Origin: Trichoplusia ni
Lineage: Eukaryota > Arthropoda > Insecta > Lepidoptera > Noctuidae
Assembly: GCF_003590095.1 (NCBI RefSeq)
Contig: NC_039489.1
Coordinates: forward strand, 2,170,001-2,234,000
Direction of reading: 5' to 3'
DNA: 64,000 bases
Below the pieces are notes generated by a model, which was given only the letters and a program-made list of their open reading frames with translations, was not told where the DNA came from and searched no databases. Of this stretch, positions 32,057 to 43,755 are shown in pieces. A program made the translations under genes and the position numbers. How positions within the stretch are numbered: position 1 is the first letter of the stretch; each line of letters opens with the position of its first letter.

Positions 32057-32266
32057 TGTTCATGCGCGAACGCAGCCATAAGCAACGCGGGGGGAGCGGG
32101 GCGCGGAGGACGGAACGCTGCGCGCCGACGCCATTACGACCAGACCTTGTTCAACTTGCAAGCGAGCGAGCGCATTCCGCCCTTCATTATTTCTTTTACC
32201 ATTTTGTGTCAGTTCTTTTTTTATTGTTACCATTTTATACCGTTATACAAATTAATATCAAATACA
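32057..32266 (+). repeat. BEL 5' LTR
   Basis: TGTTCATGCGCG...AATACA. It differs from the 3' LTR at about six sites in 210 (for example catg/cacg, gcaacgc/gcatcgc), so the insertion is not very recent. GC-rich first half, AT-rich second half. Confidence 0.88.
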
Positions 32267-32309
32267 GTCCACCATTATTGAAGAGCACCCTAAACATTGG
32301 TCCTTCGAG

Positions 32310-33120
32310 CCGGATTGTTAACTCCTATAGTTGGAGTGAAAGGTGCTACCATGTTAAAGTTGGAATTAACAGTAGCTAGCCAGCCATTGGGAATTGCACC
32401 TCCAATGGTATAACATGATCCACGGGCATGGTTCGTCCGTTCTCTATGTAGGCAGTGCAAGTTAACTTGACCTGCGGTGGCTGATCCAAATGCTGTAGGT
32501 TCTCGGATTTGACTTTGTCTCTTACTCAGCCGAATGTTATCGGGTGTGTTTTCTGACACACGGACGTACTGAATATAACCGGGTATGTTCTTTGGCACGA
32601 TATAGTTTCTAAGTCCTGGGGATGATCGTCCAATGTCTCTCATCTTGTAACGATTTTTCATCTCGGACAAGACGGTATTAACTCGAGCCATTAATTCGGG
32701 ACAAACACGGAGACGGGCGGCATCAGAATCACCTTCTGGAAAATCAAACCCTTCGATCCGTTGTCGAGCTTCCATCTGTAAAATATCCGGTGGGCCATGG
32801 CCGAGTATATTTTCCGTAGGTACGGCGCCTGCTGGAATCATCATCGCCGGTAATGGCGGTACTTCAGCTTCTCCTTGCTGCCGTCTTGAATTTAGGACTC
32901 TGTTCATGGTGACGAGTGGAGAAATGTAGCACTCATAAACATTATGATTTTCTGGGGTTACAGCGCCAAAAGATCCAGCAGGAATAGCATCTGCTTGGGG
33001 TTGGGGGACAGCAATATCTGGAATGCTAATTTTGATCTCTTCTCCGTTAACTGTTGTGGTGTTACCGATATTAGCCAGAAAGTGGTAAAGATTATCCGGA
33101 ATACACAGATCCTCAGGACA
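32310..33120 (-). other. Captured antisense reading frame of unknown origin
   Basis: On the minus strand about 270 codons are open, without any BEL similarity. The BEL frame on the plus strand begins only at about 33121 (DQWSKLVEALKHLNSL). At the other end the frame runs into the primer site and stops within it. Recognisable features: an acidic, Pro-rich first half (PDIAVPQPQADAIPAGSFG), ARVNTVLSEMKNRYKMRDIG and IPGYIQYVRVSENTPDN. I do not recognise the family. It could be a host exon or a piece of an RNA-virus structural gene taken up by template switching. It occupies the place of Gag-protease-RT. No start codon of its own is evident. Confidence 0.5.
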
Positions 33121-35244
33121 TAGCAGATCAGTGGTCAAAATTAGTAGAAGCATTAAAGCATTTAAACTCTTTGAATATTCCTAGATGGATCATATGTGAG
33201 AACTGTAAAATGAATGAAATACACATATTTACAGATAGCAGTGAAAAGGCATATGGTGCATGCGTCTCTATACGCAGCATTGATAGTAGTAATGCAGTAA
33301 CGGTACGCCTACTTGCTTCTAAAAATCGGGTAGCCCCTGTCAAGCCAACAACAATGCCCAGGTTAGAACTATGTGGAGCATTAGTGGGTGCAAGATTGTG
33401 TACAAAGGTGAAAGAATCACTTACTATATCTGTTAGCAGATGTGTTTTTTGGTGTGATTCAACAATTGTTTTGAGCTGGTTATCCGCACCATGGACACAA
33501 CTCAAGCTTTTTGTCAGGCATCGTGTCAATGAAATACAGGAAACCACCCTCGGATCCTTATGGAACTATGTGCCAACACGAGACAATCAGGCGGATCTAG
33601 TTTCTCGAGAGGTGAAGGCTGACCATATCAGCGACTCCAGTCTATGGTGGGCAGGCCCTTCATTTTTATTACAAGATGAAAGCCTGTGGCCAAAGCCGCA
33701 CAACGACATTGCAAAACAAGACTTGCCTGAACTAACTTGCTATGTAACTCAGTCAAACAATAGTGACATTCAACATCAAACCTTAATTCAAAAATTAATT
33801 CACAAATATTCAGACTTCAACCGTTTGCAAAGAGTTGTGGCCTACATTAAAAGGTACATTTATAATTTTAAAAATAAAAATAGCAAGTTAGTAGGGAGGC
33901 TGTCGAATCAGGAAATTCAATCTTCTTTGAAATGTATTTTGCTTAACGCACAACTTGAAATATTTCCAGATGAATATTCTACTTTAAAATTAGGAAAATC
34001 CCTACTCCACAAAAATCGTCTCATATCATTGTCACCTTTTTTAGACTCTGATGGCATCATTCGAGTTGGAGGCAGGTTAAATAATTCCCCTTACGATTAC
34101 AACGTGAAACATCCTATACTCCTGTGCAGTAAGCATCATATAACTAAAATTTTATTTCAAGCTGTTCACAAAAGGCTGTTACACGCCGGGCCTCAGTTGC
34201 TCTTGGCAAACATAAGGCAAAACTATTGGCCTTTGGGGGGAAGAAATTTGTCTAGGTTTACCGTTCAAAAATGCGTTGTGTGCTTTAGACATAAGGCTCA
34301 AAATGTACAGCCAATAATGGGTCAACTTCCAAGTTCACGAAGTAATCTTGAATTTCCATTCTTAAATTCAAGTGTTGACTATGCAGGGCCAATACTGATA
34401 GCTGACCGGAAGGGAAGGGGGTGCAAACTTGTAAAGTCTTACATATGTATCTTTGTCTGCCTAGCCATTAAGGCTGTTCACCTCTTACCAAGGAAGCATA
34501 CTTGGCCGCCTTAAAAAGATTCATTGCGCGCCGTGGCAAGCCTCGCAGCATTTTGTCTGATAACGGAACAACTTTTGTCGGTTCTGATAACCAACTTCGT
34601 GTTTTCTTGCAGAATTCAAACCTTTCATATGACGTCGCGCAAGAAGGCATTGAATTCAACTTTGTGCCGGCCTACTCTCCTCATTTCAATGGCGTAGCTG
34701 AAGCCGCCGTGCGATCCACGAAACACCATTTAAAGAGATTACTCACTCTCACTCACTTCACATATGAAGAAATGGCTACTTGTCTCACCCAAATAGAGGC
34801 AATTCTCAATTCCCGACCACTTACTCCCTGCTCTCCTAATCCACTTGATTTTTGTGCCCTAACACCTTCCCACTTTTTAATTGGAAGATCACTCACGTCC
34901 GTTCCGCATCCACAGCACAGATATCTGACAGCGGAAACATCAGTCGACTCGAGCGATTCCAAAGGGTGGAAAACATAAAGCAGCACTTTTGGAAAAGTTT
35001 TAACACAGAGTATATTTATCTGCTGCAGCAAAAAACTAAGTGTTCGACGACAACGGGAGACGTCAAGGTGGGCAGCCTCGTCCTAGTAAAGGATAAGGCG
35101 CTCCCACCTCTCTGCTGGCTACTGGCTCGCGTCGTACAAACGTACCCGGGGTCCGATGGTGTTGCAAGAGTTGCAGAGTTAAAAACTAAGAAGGGGACAA
35201 TTCGGCGAGCCTTCAACAACATCTGCCCGCTGCCACTCTCTTGA
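33121..35244 (+). pseudogene. BEL/Pao RNase H, integrase and DUF5641-like domain
   Basis: 33121-34500 reads NIPRWIICENCK, EIHIFTDSSEKAYGACV (RNase H), MPRLELCGALVGARL and NYVPTRDNQADLVSR. Then come RLLHAGPQLLLANIRQNYWP and CVVCFRHKA (integrase zinc binding), and SSVDYAGPIL (first integrase Asp). About 10 bases are lost near 34480, after which SILSDNGTTFVGSDNQ (second Asp) and VPAYSPHFNGVAEAAVRS (Glu) follow. A further shift near 34950 leads to the C-terminal domain (DVKVGSLVLVKDKALPPL). Because Gag and RT are absent the element would need help in trans. Confidence 0.88.
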
Positions 35245-35267
35245 AAACTCCTTCAACCCGGGGAGCA

Positions 35268-35477
35268 TGTTCACGCGCGAACGCAGCCATAAGCATCGCG
35301 GGGGGAGCGGGGCGCGGAGGACGGAACGCTGCGCGCCGACGCCATTACGACCAGACCTTGTTCAACTCGCAAGCGAGCGAGCGCATTCCGCCGTTCATTA
35401 TTTCATTTACCATTTTGTGTCAGTTCTTTTTTTATTGTTACCATTTTATACCATTATACAAATTAATATCAAATACA
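35268..35477 (+). repeat. BEL 3' LTR
   Basis: TGTTCACGCGCG...AATACA, the partner of 32057-32266. Short reading frames through it are not genes. Confidence 0.88.
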
Positions 35478-36187
35478 CAGAAGTATTTGACGAATTTACA
35501 TTAATATTAAACTACGTAACTTCACAGAAAATTTCAGAATGGAATCATTTAAAAGTTCACACTGAAACTCGTTGGGTTGAAATATTTAAACACTTTCGCG
35601 CCAACAATCTTAAGCATGAAAATGTTAGTCTTTTAATTGAATACATTTTATGTTTACCCGGTACAAATGCATCAGTAGAAAGAATCTTTTCTTTAATGAA
35701 TAAATTGTGGACGTCTGAAAAAAACAGCTTACAGGTTTCAGTTTTGAAGGCGATCTTAATAACTAAGGTCTATATAAACAAAAGGTGTCAAGAATTTTAT
35801 GCTTATTTAAAATCAACACCATCTTTATTAAAGCAAAGGAGAAAACCCAAACTCCATAGAAACTTGGGCCTGGCGTTACAGAGCTGGAATTTGGCCATAA
35901 ATTAGAGAACTTAGGAAGATTTCACGAGCCCAATTTTCACGTCTCTCAGCAATGGCCAAGTTGGTAAAATCAGACAATGTTTACACTGATTGTTAGTCTC
36001 AGCGAAACCTCCTTATTAAAGTGAAACCTCCTAAATTCTTCAAGATCCTTACTGAAACCTCCTTCTTCAAAAACTGTGACGGGACAAACGGTGCGATAAA
36101 AAAACGGAGCGTGCTTAGCAACGCTCTCTCTCTCACGCTCTCTGCTGTCAGCAGTTGATCATGTTGAGTTGACATGATCATGAAGTT

Positions 36188-37167
36188 GTGATTGAAAAAT
36201 GTCGATGTGTTGTAAGAATACTACGTCGGCCACTACTGAAATTGAAGATAAGATTGGAAAAATTAAAAAAGCCAATTCTTGATTGCAGCACTAGATGGTC
36301 CTCTACGTACTACATGTTAGAAAGATTAAAAGAACTTAAAAAATTTTGCGACAACTGTGACGAAATTTGCGAAATACTAAATGAAAATGTGTGGATTGAA
36401 ATAAATAATATTCTTAATACCTTAAAGCCATCTGAAGAAGCCACTGCAAGACTTCAAAAAGAACAGCTTACTGTAGGTGATTTTTACTCTATTTGAATGA
36501 TTTACAAGACAAAAACTCAAAAAATTAATTAATCCTTAGCACACGATCTAGTAGCCGCTATGACAATGCGAGAAAAATCTCTGTTAGGTAACAAGGCTTT
36601 CTTAATGGGAATATTTTTAGATCCTAGATTTAAATTGATCTTATCTGAAGACGAGAGACAGAAAGCGAAGCGCTGGATTAAAGATCTTCACCAACAGATG
36701 CTTGCGGTAGATACACGTGTGCATGAAATAAGTCAGGAGGAAGAACAAGGTGATACATTAAATTCACTTTCATCTCGTTGCTCACGCAACTTGCAACTTT
36801 GAATTATATATCAGGTGACAGTTTCCAGTCCGATTTGCAAAGTCTTGAAGATATTTTAAACCTCAGTCAAAGAATTCGGGCACCAGGAGGTACTGTTGCG
36901 TTGGACTTAGATTTTTATATCGCTGAATATTTAGCTACCCCACGACTTGCTCTTTCTGAAAATACTATAGAGTACTGGTCATCAAAATCGCATAGACTTG
37001 CACACTTAGCACAAGTTGCAGTGGCTGCTCCAACAACACAGGTTACAGTGGAAAGACTGTTTTCAGTACTTAAATTTATATTGTCGCCGTCAAGAAATAG
37101 ATTACTGGATGAAACATTAAACAATATCATTTTAATAAAATCAAACGAAGATTTGTTTTATGATTAA
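36188..37167 (+). pseudogene. hAT transposase fragment, second family
   Basis: Pieces in changing frames: LDCSTRWSSTYYMLERLKEL (36280), MGIFLDPRFKLILSEDER (36610) and EYLATPRLALSENTIEYW with APTTQVTVERLFSVLKFI (36930-37080), the hAT dimerisation domain. Stops near 36496 and a shift near 36780 break it. The stretch 35906-36187 before it shows no gene, only repeated gaaacctcc units. The element seems to end at 39437, downstream of a second gene on the other strand. Confidence 0.8.
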
Positions 37168-37291
37168 CAATGTTTATACTTGTAATGTTTGAAATTAAAC
37201 TCACCATAATGTAAGTATATTGTTCGTTTTATTTGCCCATATGAATTAAAAAATCAGTAGGTAGATACATTTGTTATTAATCATTATAAAA

Positions 37292-37878
37292 TTATTCAGA
37301 TGAATACCTTTGCATTATATTCAATACTTCGTCCCAAAACGCTTCTAATTTCTTATCCGGAATTCTGTTTATGAGAAAACGAAAAGTAAGTGCCTTTTCA
37401 TTTCGGGAACATTTACAGTCAGGTAGGCCAGTATTTACTCCGTCAATGTACACAACGTTCAACTTCTTCTTCGCTGTGTCTAAAATTAAAACAATAAATT
37501 TATTTACAATGTACCATGGGTAAAGTACCGAGTTTGGATAAATTCTCAAGTGTTGAAACCTATGCCATATGAGAGCCTTTAAGGTAGGTATTATTTAATT
37601 CATACTATGGCAGCCAAGTCAAAATCGAGCGTCAATACCAAGTTTTAAGACTTTTTCTATGCTAAGAACTTACTGAGTAGTTACTGAAAATTTCCTTAAA
37701 CCCTATGTTCGCGCTTAATTTCTCGTAAGTACCTAAATAACACTCAATAATATTAGTAAAGGAAGACAGATACTGTACCATCGCTACTATCAGATGTTTT
37801 GTTCTTTCGTCTCAATAGGTTCTGCGGTTGCAAAATTGACGGTGATACTGGACGATCATTATCATTACTTTCGTCAGT
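37292..37878 (-). CDS. Last two exons of an unrecognised gene convergent with hAT
   Basis: Minus-strand exons 37779-37878 (TDESNDNDRPVSPSILQP) and 37292-37479 (DTAKKKLNVVYIDGVNTG, then CKCSRNEKALTFRFLINRIP, ending KLEAFWDEVLNIMQRY) join by a clean GT-AG phase-1 intron. Earlier exons were not found; a donor-like ttcgaaatggtaagt is near 39045. The gene lies inside the hAT element and may be its second protein. Family unknown. Confidence 0.5.
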
Positions 37879-38197
37879 CTGAAAAAAAAGGTTCATTTAC
37901 TCCAATATCCCATCTATGTACTTATTCTGTTGTCCATCTATGAATTAGCCTCTCTGTAAATACAAAATCGTCACACCTAGGTAAGTACACCACTCCGATT
38001 TGCTTGCAGGTCTTTATTATCAACCTGCTTTCCGACACGCGGCTTCACTCGCGTTTTAGTTAGTTTATTAGTTTTGTTTATATATATTTATAGGTCTGGA
38101 TTTTCACTATTCTTAATTCTTCTAATTCCCTAAATGAGTAGACCGATATACATAATTCAAACGGAAGAATAGTTTTAGATCTAGACCTTTCGTTTGA
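37879..38197. other. No recognisable gene; intron or insert
   Basis: Includes a short repeat piece near 37980-38060 (acacgcggcttcactcgcgt), a likely tail of a lepidopteran repeat, and AT-rich sequence. Confidence 0.35.
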
Positions 38198-38452
38198 TAA
38201 TAAATAAATAAATAATAAATAAATAAATGCGGACAACATCACATACATTGTTCTGAACCCAAAGTAAGTTGCTAAGTAAAGCACTTGTGTTATGGAATTC
38301 AGATACAACGAAGGTACCACAAACACCCAGACCCGAGACAATATAGAAATTTGATTATTTTTTTACATTGACCCGACCGGGGATCGAACCCGGGACCTCA
38401 GAGCTAGCGACACCTTGAAACCGGTGTGTACGCCACTCGACCACGGAGGTCG
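38198..38452 (-). repeat. tRNA-derived SINE
   Basis: The minus strand starts gacctccgtggtcgagtggc (A box) and has gggttcgatccc (B box) about 40 bases later, both polymerase III signals. The body includes tctgggtgtttgtggtacct, followed by an (ATTT)n tail at 38198-38228. The body resembles lepidopteran SINEs of the HaSE type. It is not a working tRNA. Confidence 0.82.
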
Positions 38453-38589
38453 TCAAAATCGTTTGATACCAAAATCGTTAAAATATCTCAACAACCAAAA
38501 GTCACATTTTCAAGTTGCTCTCGTAATCATAAAAGCTTTAAGCGGCGACACCAGGCCGTCGGAGTGGCGACGGCGCCACGCGAATTTAT

Positions 38590-38770
38590 AGTGTAGGCAC
38601 TTATCGCTGTAGGTACGGCCGATTGGCGGTGGCCTGCCTATGTGTTATTCCAGACTATAAATCTATCTCTGTGCCAAATTTCGTCAGCCGTTCTGGTGTG
38701 GTTGAGTTCCTAACAAACATCCATTCATGCATTCATCTAAACTTTCGCATGCATAATATTAAAAAGAGAC
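38590..38770 (+). repeat. Lepidopteran dispersed repeat tail
   Basis: Ends with aacaaacatccattcatgca and aactttcgcatgcataatat, like the tail of 10987-11285. Head missing. Non-coding. Confidence 0.6.
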
Positions 38771-39437
38771 ATGATAATGAGAGGTTTCATTCAGCCGGCT
38801 CCTGTAATTTTTTCACGCAAATGCAAATAATTTATGGCCATATCGTAAAAGGATAGGAAGGGCACAGCAATTATCTTAATCTAAGTAATCTAATTATAAC
38901 AATTAAAAATATTAAGTTATTAAAATACATTTTAAAATAATGTTAATTATAAACTTGGTGTATAGGTAAAATCGTAACCTAGTATACTTACCTAATTCAT
39001 TGCAATATCAACCCAAATTATTTGAAAGAAATAAAAACTTACCATTTCGAAATAGCAGCAGAGCAGGCACCTGTAGGTAACAGCAGATCTTAGGCACTAC
39101 GCGCTAGCAACGGAGCGGGGAGGCGCGGTGACCGTGCCTCCCCACTCCCCGCGGTCATTTCCCTGTTTACGTTTGCGCTTTCGGCATCTATTTCTATTGT
39201 CAGTCAAATACTTACACATTGTTTTATTTCGGTTAACAGTTTCAACTAATAACCCATAAATTTGGGTTGTACTAAAATTATTTCTGTTAACCTTAAGATT
39301 ACAGATAAAACCGGATAAATTAAATACCGATACGAATGGGTTTACCAAGATTTCTGTTAACCGTTTTAATTAGTGACCGATAAAGAGGTTAACTGTTTGA
39401 AACGGTTTACATTTATGAATGGGTAATCCGTTCCCTG
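38771..39437 (+). repeat. Right end of the second hAT element
   Basis: Repeated ggttaac/gttaacc motifs (about 39220-39400) lead to gggtaatccgttccctg at 39437. On the minus strand this gives CAGGGAACGG, a hAT-type terminal start. A GC-rich block near 39105-39150 holds an inverted repeat (gcggggaggcgcgg, ccgtgcctccccactccccgc). No gene. Confidence 0.5.
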
Positions 39438-40116
39438 GCCGCGAAATTACACGCTTGAACAAAGGTCTACTATTATTTTGTTTTCTTGCACAATAGTTCT
39501 CTTTATTTGTCAAGTTATCGTAACTTCTTCAGTCCGTGAAGTGCACGTTTTGACTAAGACTAACTTTACTACATGAATAGCTATACCTATTTATCGAGTT
39601 ATCGTATCTCATTAATTCCACGAAGTTCACGGTTATTGCATCCCATTCAACGAAATCTGCCGACTATTCCAGCTTGGCGACTCTGCGTGCCTGAGTGCGG
39701 GGTGTCGTCTTCTTCGTGCTCCGTTCGCTGTGTCGTCGGTGGTGTCGGCGGGCTTGACTGCGCGGCGGTCAGCGGCGCCCTGCGTACGCTCAGTACGCCG
39801 CTTACGCGTTTGGCGAGCTCTCAACGACGGTTTGTTTGCTGGACTTAAGAGATGGGATTGTAAATTATTTGTACAAGTGATAGTATTTTGTCAACGTTAG
39901 TTCAGTTAGGAATTTATAACCAACTTATTATTGTTAAATTATTTAAGTGTAGGTACGAATTTCCTACATCACAATTCTAAAATACTTAATATAGAAGCTT
40001 TGTATTGGTAACATGTTGGCCCCACATTCGGTTGCCTCTTCTAGTATAGGAGTAATGAAAGTTTAAAGACATTATTCCGTAGACGTGGGGGAATCAGGAG
40101 TCGAATTACAATTTTT
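39438..40116. other. No clear gene; possible retrotransposon leader
   Basis: GC-rich at 39660-39840, then AT-rich. tggtaacatgttggcccc near 40007 could be a primer site before the Gag fragment at 40117, but no LTR pair was found. Confidence 0.3.
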
Positions 40117-40395
40117 ATGAATTATGTAGATAATTTTAAACTTCAGAAGACTCCTAGTAATGTAGACATTAGAGAATTAACATTAAGACTTAATCAGTTA
40201 CAAGAACTAATGTCTAAATTTGACACAATTCAGTCTGAAATAGAAGAAATAGCTCCTAATTTAGATGAACAGATGTCAGAAAGAGATAGTACAGAGAGTG
40301 AATTTTATTCTTTGATTTCCGTGGCACAGGAATTTATAGGTTGCCATACCAGTGTAACAAAAGAAGGAGAACAAGTTCCATTTGCTCAGCTATAA
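40117..40395 (+). pseudogene. Retrotransposon Gag N-terminal fragment
   Basis: Starts MNYVDNFKLQKTP, with a helical stretch (LRLNQLQELMSKFDTIQSEI) like the N-terminus of BEL/Pao Gag. It stops after 92 codons. Assignment is tentative; a Gypsy-type Gag is possible. Confidence 0.4.
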
Positions 40396-40404
40396 TAGAG
40401 TTTA

Positions 40405-40760
40405 ATAAAAAAGTCTGAAACTTGTGATAAAGAAATTCCACATCAACGATTGATTGGAAGTCTCATTTATTTATCGGTCATAACTAGACCTCATATTTCA
40501 TTTTGTGTTAGTTTTCTTATTTTATGCCAAAAGAAAACTCAGATACTTAAAGAAAACTATGACTGGTAATTTATTTACTGTGCGTTTATGTAATGACTGT
40601 AAAAGCGCACAGGTTGGTGGCAAATTATGGATGTCATAGCTAAATTAAACACATTGATATTCATTATCAGTATATTAAAGATGCTGTAAGTAATCAAATT
40701 ATTAGTTTGGAATATTTATCAACAACTGTTATGCCTGATGATGTTCTACTAACCAAAGGG
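40405..40760 (+). pseudogene. Degraded Copia RNase H remnant
   Basis: Pieces in mixed frames: IPHQRLIGSLIYLSVITRPH, THIDIHYQYIKDAV and SLEYLSTTVMPDDVLLTK match the end of Copia Pol. Stops and deletions throughout. Confidence 0.65.
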
Positions 40761-41270
40761 TTAGGGGTTCTTTAAGGATAAAGGCCCACCTCGTCCGATC
40801 CGTTTATTAGGATGGTTTGTGTCTAGCCATTCTCTGACACTTCTTCTGTAATGTGCAGGGCAGCCATCGTCTTGAAACCACATTTCTTGTAATTGGTGTG
40901 TAGTGGTAAATCGTCGAGCAAATCGCTTAGATCTCCTCTCAGGAAATGTTCGTAATCTTCTCCATTTAAATTGCCAGGGAGAAAGTAAAGCCCAACCAAA
41001 TAATTTGAAATGATGCCCATCCACACATTTACGCTGAATTTGCGTTGTGACCCTTTCACTCTCTTCTTTTTAGGATTACCCTGTTGTTTTGGGGCCCAAT
41101 AATGAGCATTATGGTAGTTGGTAATACTGTCTTTATCAAACTTTCGACTCATCCGTCCACAATTTTTTTCTAAAAATGACTGAGACTCCCAGCTCACGGG
41201 CAACAATATTAGTGAAAGTAGTTGGATCCAACCGGAATCGTTGTAGTACTCGTATATAGGCTGATGTTAT
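40761..41270 (-). pseudogene. Tc1/mariner-superfamily (DDE_3) transposase fragment
   Basis: Minus frame 41206-40830 reads FSVNVWMGIISNYLVGLYFL and LNGEDYEHFLRGDL. After a shift comes EMWFQDDGCPAHYRRSVREW (second catalytic Asp) and IGRGGP. No N-terminus and no third catalytic residue remain. The exact subfamily is uncertain. Confidence 0.7.
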
Positions 41271-41309
41271 TATCATAATTATATTTTAATCAGTTGTTCA
41301 TACATCTTT

Positions 41310-41440
41310 GACAGTCAGAAGCTAGAAAGTCTGACAACCAGTCCAACTAAGGGGTATCATGTTCCCGAGGTGACTGGGCTGAGGAGGTCATTTAGAGGCC
41401 TAGAGGATAAAGAGGCAGTCACTTGCATTAATATTACATA
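41310..41440 (+). repeat. LINE 3' UTR-like lepidopteran repeat
   Basis: Contains gacagtcagaagctagaaag, ccaactaaggggtatcatg and ggctgaggaggtcatttaga, a block common at 3' ends of lepidopteran LINEs. From 41441 to 41639 nothing else is seen. Confidence 0.5.
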
Positions 41441-41639
41441 ATATGTTCTGTTTTCAGATGTCTACTTGCACCTTATTTGAATCCTGAAGACTTGCCGTAC
41501 TCTACCCTAAAGTAAAACTGTAAAAACAGTTAGTCTAATTTTTATTGTAATGTATAAAATTATCACTAAATCTAACACTATTCAATGCCTCCTATGTTCT
41601 TATAATTATAATTATAAGTACTTTAATTTAAAGAAGTAA

Positions 41640-41900
41640 ATAAATAAGTTTCTTTCGAGAGAAACAGTGGTTTTAGCACTTAGGTTGCGTTCAGGACACG
41701 TTCCATTGAACACATTTTATCATATAGTGGGCACACACACATTTTATGTGACAACTGTAATAGGCCCGAGGATGTGATACATGTGTTGATGGAATGTGTA
41801 CAATACCGCCGCCTGAGGGGTATGTTGATGCCAAGCATTCGATTATCTACATCAGTAATATCAGTCGCAGATGGGCAAGTGCTTCTAGAAATCAGAAGAC
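41640..41900 (+). pseudogene. C-terminal fragment of a LINE reverse-transcriptase ORF
   Basis: LRSGHVPLNTF, a frame change, then the zinc-like CDNCNRPEDVIHVLMECVQY and RRLRGMLMPSIRL. The pattern of an RNase H-flanking region followed by C-x2-C...H...C ends R1/Jockey ORF2 proteins. Severely truncated. Confidence 0.6.
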
Positions 41901-41904
41901 TTTC

Positions 41905-43016
41905 ATGAATAGAGATGCTTCATGGTTACAATCAAACATTAGTTGGCCAAATTGCACTACTTTTAATTTATCCGATATTTTTCAGGTCCAAGACGAGGTT
42001 ATTGAAAATATATCGTCACTCAATACTTCAGCTGACATCGATACTACAGAGATGTGATTCCGTCGACATCTAGTACAACAACTGTGGGCACATCTACCGA
42101 CGTTCAGATTAGGAAGCCTTTTGTTGATCTCAGCAACAAACAGAAGAAAAGACGTTCGGAGTCTCTTTTGGACTATTCGCCGGAAGAACTTACTTATGCA
42201 TTAGTCGAAAGACTCAAGATAGACAGGAAGAATGACTTAGCTTGTGTTATTTTCAAGACATCTTGTTTAAGAAAAATAGGAAAAAATCTTTTCACGAAGA
42301 TCATGCTCTTGGTCTTTATACATCATTGAACTTGTCAAAATGGAAATACTTGTGTTTAAGGAAAGTGCTGTTAGATTGTGAAGTTCCAAACTTAAAGCTA
42401 GCCAGAGTGAAGCTTCAAGCCCTATTGGATCTAACAGTCCAGAAGATTCTTCAAATTAACGGGACCCCGATAGATTGGTCAGCTGAAGGTTTGAAGTTAA
42501 TTAGTAAATGGGGTTTCGATGGAGTTTCTTCAAAGCACCTACAAGCAAAGGAATGAAGATGTAGACTTCAGTGATTCTTCGGTTTTCATGTCAAGTCTTG
42601 TCCCTCTTAAATTAGTTTCAAATAATAGCACCATATGGGAAAACCCAACACCTTTTTCAACACATTATTGCAGGCCCATTAAAATTCAAGTTTTGTAAAG
42701 AGACAGCAGAATACATCAAGCAAGAAGTAGCTGCATTGAAGGAAGAAATAAAAAACATCGATTCTACAAAATGGGCAGGGCTAGAGATTAGTCACGAGCT
42801 TCATATGACAATGATCGACGGAAAAATGGCCACTATTATAACGGATACTTCATCTGCATCTACCTGCAATATTTGCCTTGCTAAGCCGACTGAGATGAAC
42901 AAGCTATCAGAAGTATTCTGAAGACCCGTTCGGGAAGATGTTTTAATATATAAATATGGACTCTCTACTCTTCATATGTGGATTCGTTGTATGGAGTGTA
43001 TTCTACACATATCTTA
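41905..43016 (+). pseudogene. Transib transposase, second copy
   Basis: Plus-strand pieces: KQKKRRSESLLDYSPEELTY (42150), LGLYTSLNLSKWKYLCLRKV (42310), ISKWGFDGVSSKHLQ (first Asp, 42505), VFMSSLVPLKL, HYCRPIKIQ, LHMTMIDGKMATI (second Asp, 42800), STCNICLAKPTEMN and YGLSTLHMWIR (42960). Frames shift near 42240 and 42690, with a stop at 42919. The C-terminal catalytic part is missing where a LINE tail begins at 43017. The same domain order as 16385-17379 supports that assignment. Confidence 0.8.
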
Positions 43017-43695
43017 AGAATAAGAATAAGAATCATTTATTTGCCATAAACATGTGTATACATACATTCACACGCAGGTGCATGCATATAGCATGACATT
43101 ACATTAGGTATGTGCTTAAAAACATGTTTGCCACTTGCCATGGCATGCAAATATTTGTAAATATAAAAAAAAAAGAATCATAGTAATTATGTAAATCAAC
43201 AAAATTGAAATATAAAAAGAAAAATTAAACATTTACTTAAAATCAAATATTTTTCATCCAGAAACTCTTTAACATTATAGTATGCTCTCTGTGCTAAAAA
43301 CAATTTGAGCCGACGTTTTAGAGCTTCGGTATTGAGTTCTCTCCAGATCATGGGTAATTTATTATATACAATGGGTGCCATACAAAATATACTTCTGCGC
43401 ATATGTGCAGTTTTACATGGATGGAGAAAGAGTTTACTATTATCACGCCTATTTCGAGGTATTACATCCTCAAGACGCGGCTTTTAACAAATATAACCAC
43501 TTCGAGAATGTATAGAGATGGCAATGTAAGGATCTTATACTGTTCGAAGTACGGCTTGCAGCTATCAGTTACCTTCAATTTGATCATCGACCTCAGGCAT
43601 CTTTTTTGAGCTCTAAAAATGGTCTCCCAATCCGTGGAATTGCCCCAAAATATCAAGCCAAACCCAAGGATAGATTCAGCTATTCCATAGTACAT
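43017..43695 (-). pseudogene. 5'-truncated LINE with (TTCTTA)n tail
   Basis: The tail on the plus strand is cttaagaataagaataagaa at 43012-43033. The minus strand encodes GIAESILGFGLIFWGN, RAQKRCLRSMIKLK and APIVYNKLPMIWREL, the C-terminal part of a CR1/Daphne-like reverse transcriptase. A different family from the full-length LINE. Confidence 0.7.
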
Positions 43696-43755
43696 AGGTT
43701 ATTAATAATGTATCTGCGTTTATTGTTTGTGATAGTCTGTACAAGGCAAATGCTA

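Larger units (their letters stand above)
32057..35477 (+). mobile_element. Non-autonomous BEL/Pao element with two LTRs (3421 bp)
   Basis: Two 210-bp LTRs (32057-32266 and 35268-35477) flank the element, with a 6-bp cagaag duplication (32051-32056 and 35478-35483). A primer site (ttggtccttcgagccggat) lies about 30 bases inside the left LTR, and a ggggagca purine tract precedes the right LTR. Gag, protease and reverse transcriptase are missing and replaced by a foreign antisense frame. RNase H and integrase remain but are frameshifted. Confidence 0.88.
31690..35905 (+). pseudogene. hAT transposase C-terminal region, split by a BEL element
   Basis: Plus frame 31700-32056 (INQLKENLIQKQTNQFLPFT, ...YLEEWTCIL) continues at 35484 with DEFTLILNYVTSQK and WVEIFKHFRANNLKHENVS, then GTNASVERIFSLMNKLWTSE, the hAT dimerisation motif. 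The BEL insertion duplicated cagaag, and removing it restores the frame across NKDTEV-FDEF. A stop near 31990 precedes the insertion. No BED zinc finger or N-terminus was found. Confidence 0.8.

Noticed and set aside
32005..32379. Frames through the BEL LTR as genes
   Set aside because: The same frames recur in the other LTR (35241-35504) and merely cross repeat sequence.
38370..38452. Functional tRNA gene
   Set aside because: A and B boxes are present but the cloverleaf is poor, and the body and (ATTT)n tail are those of a SINE.
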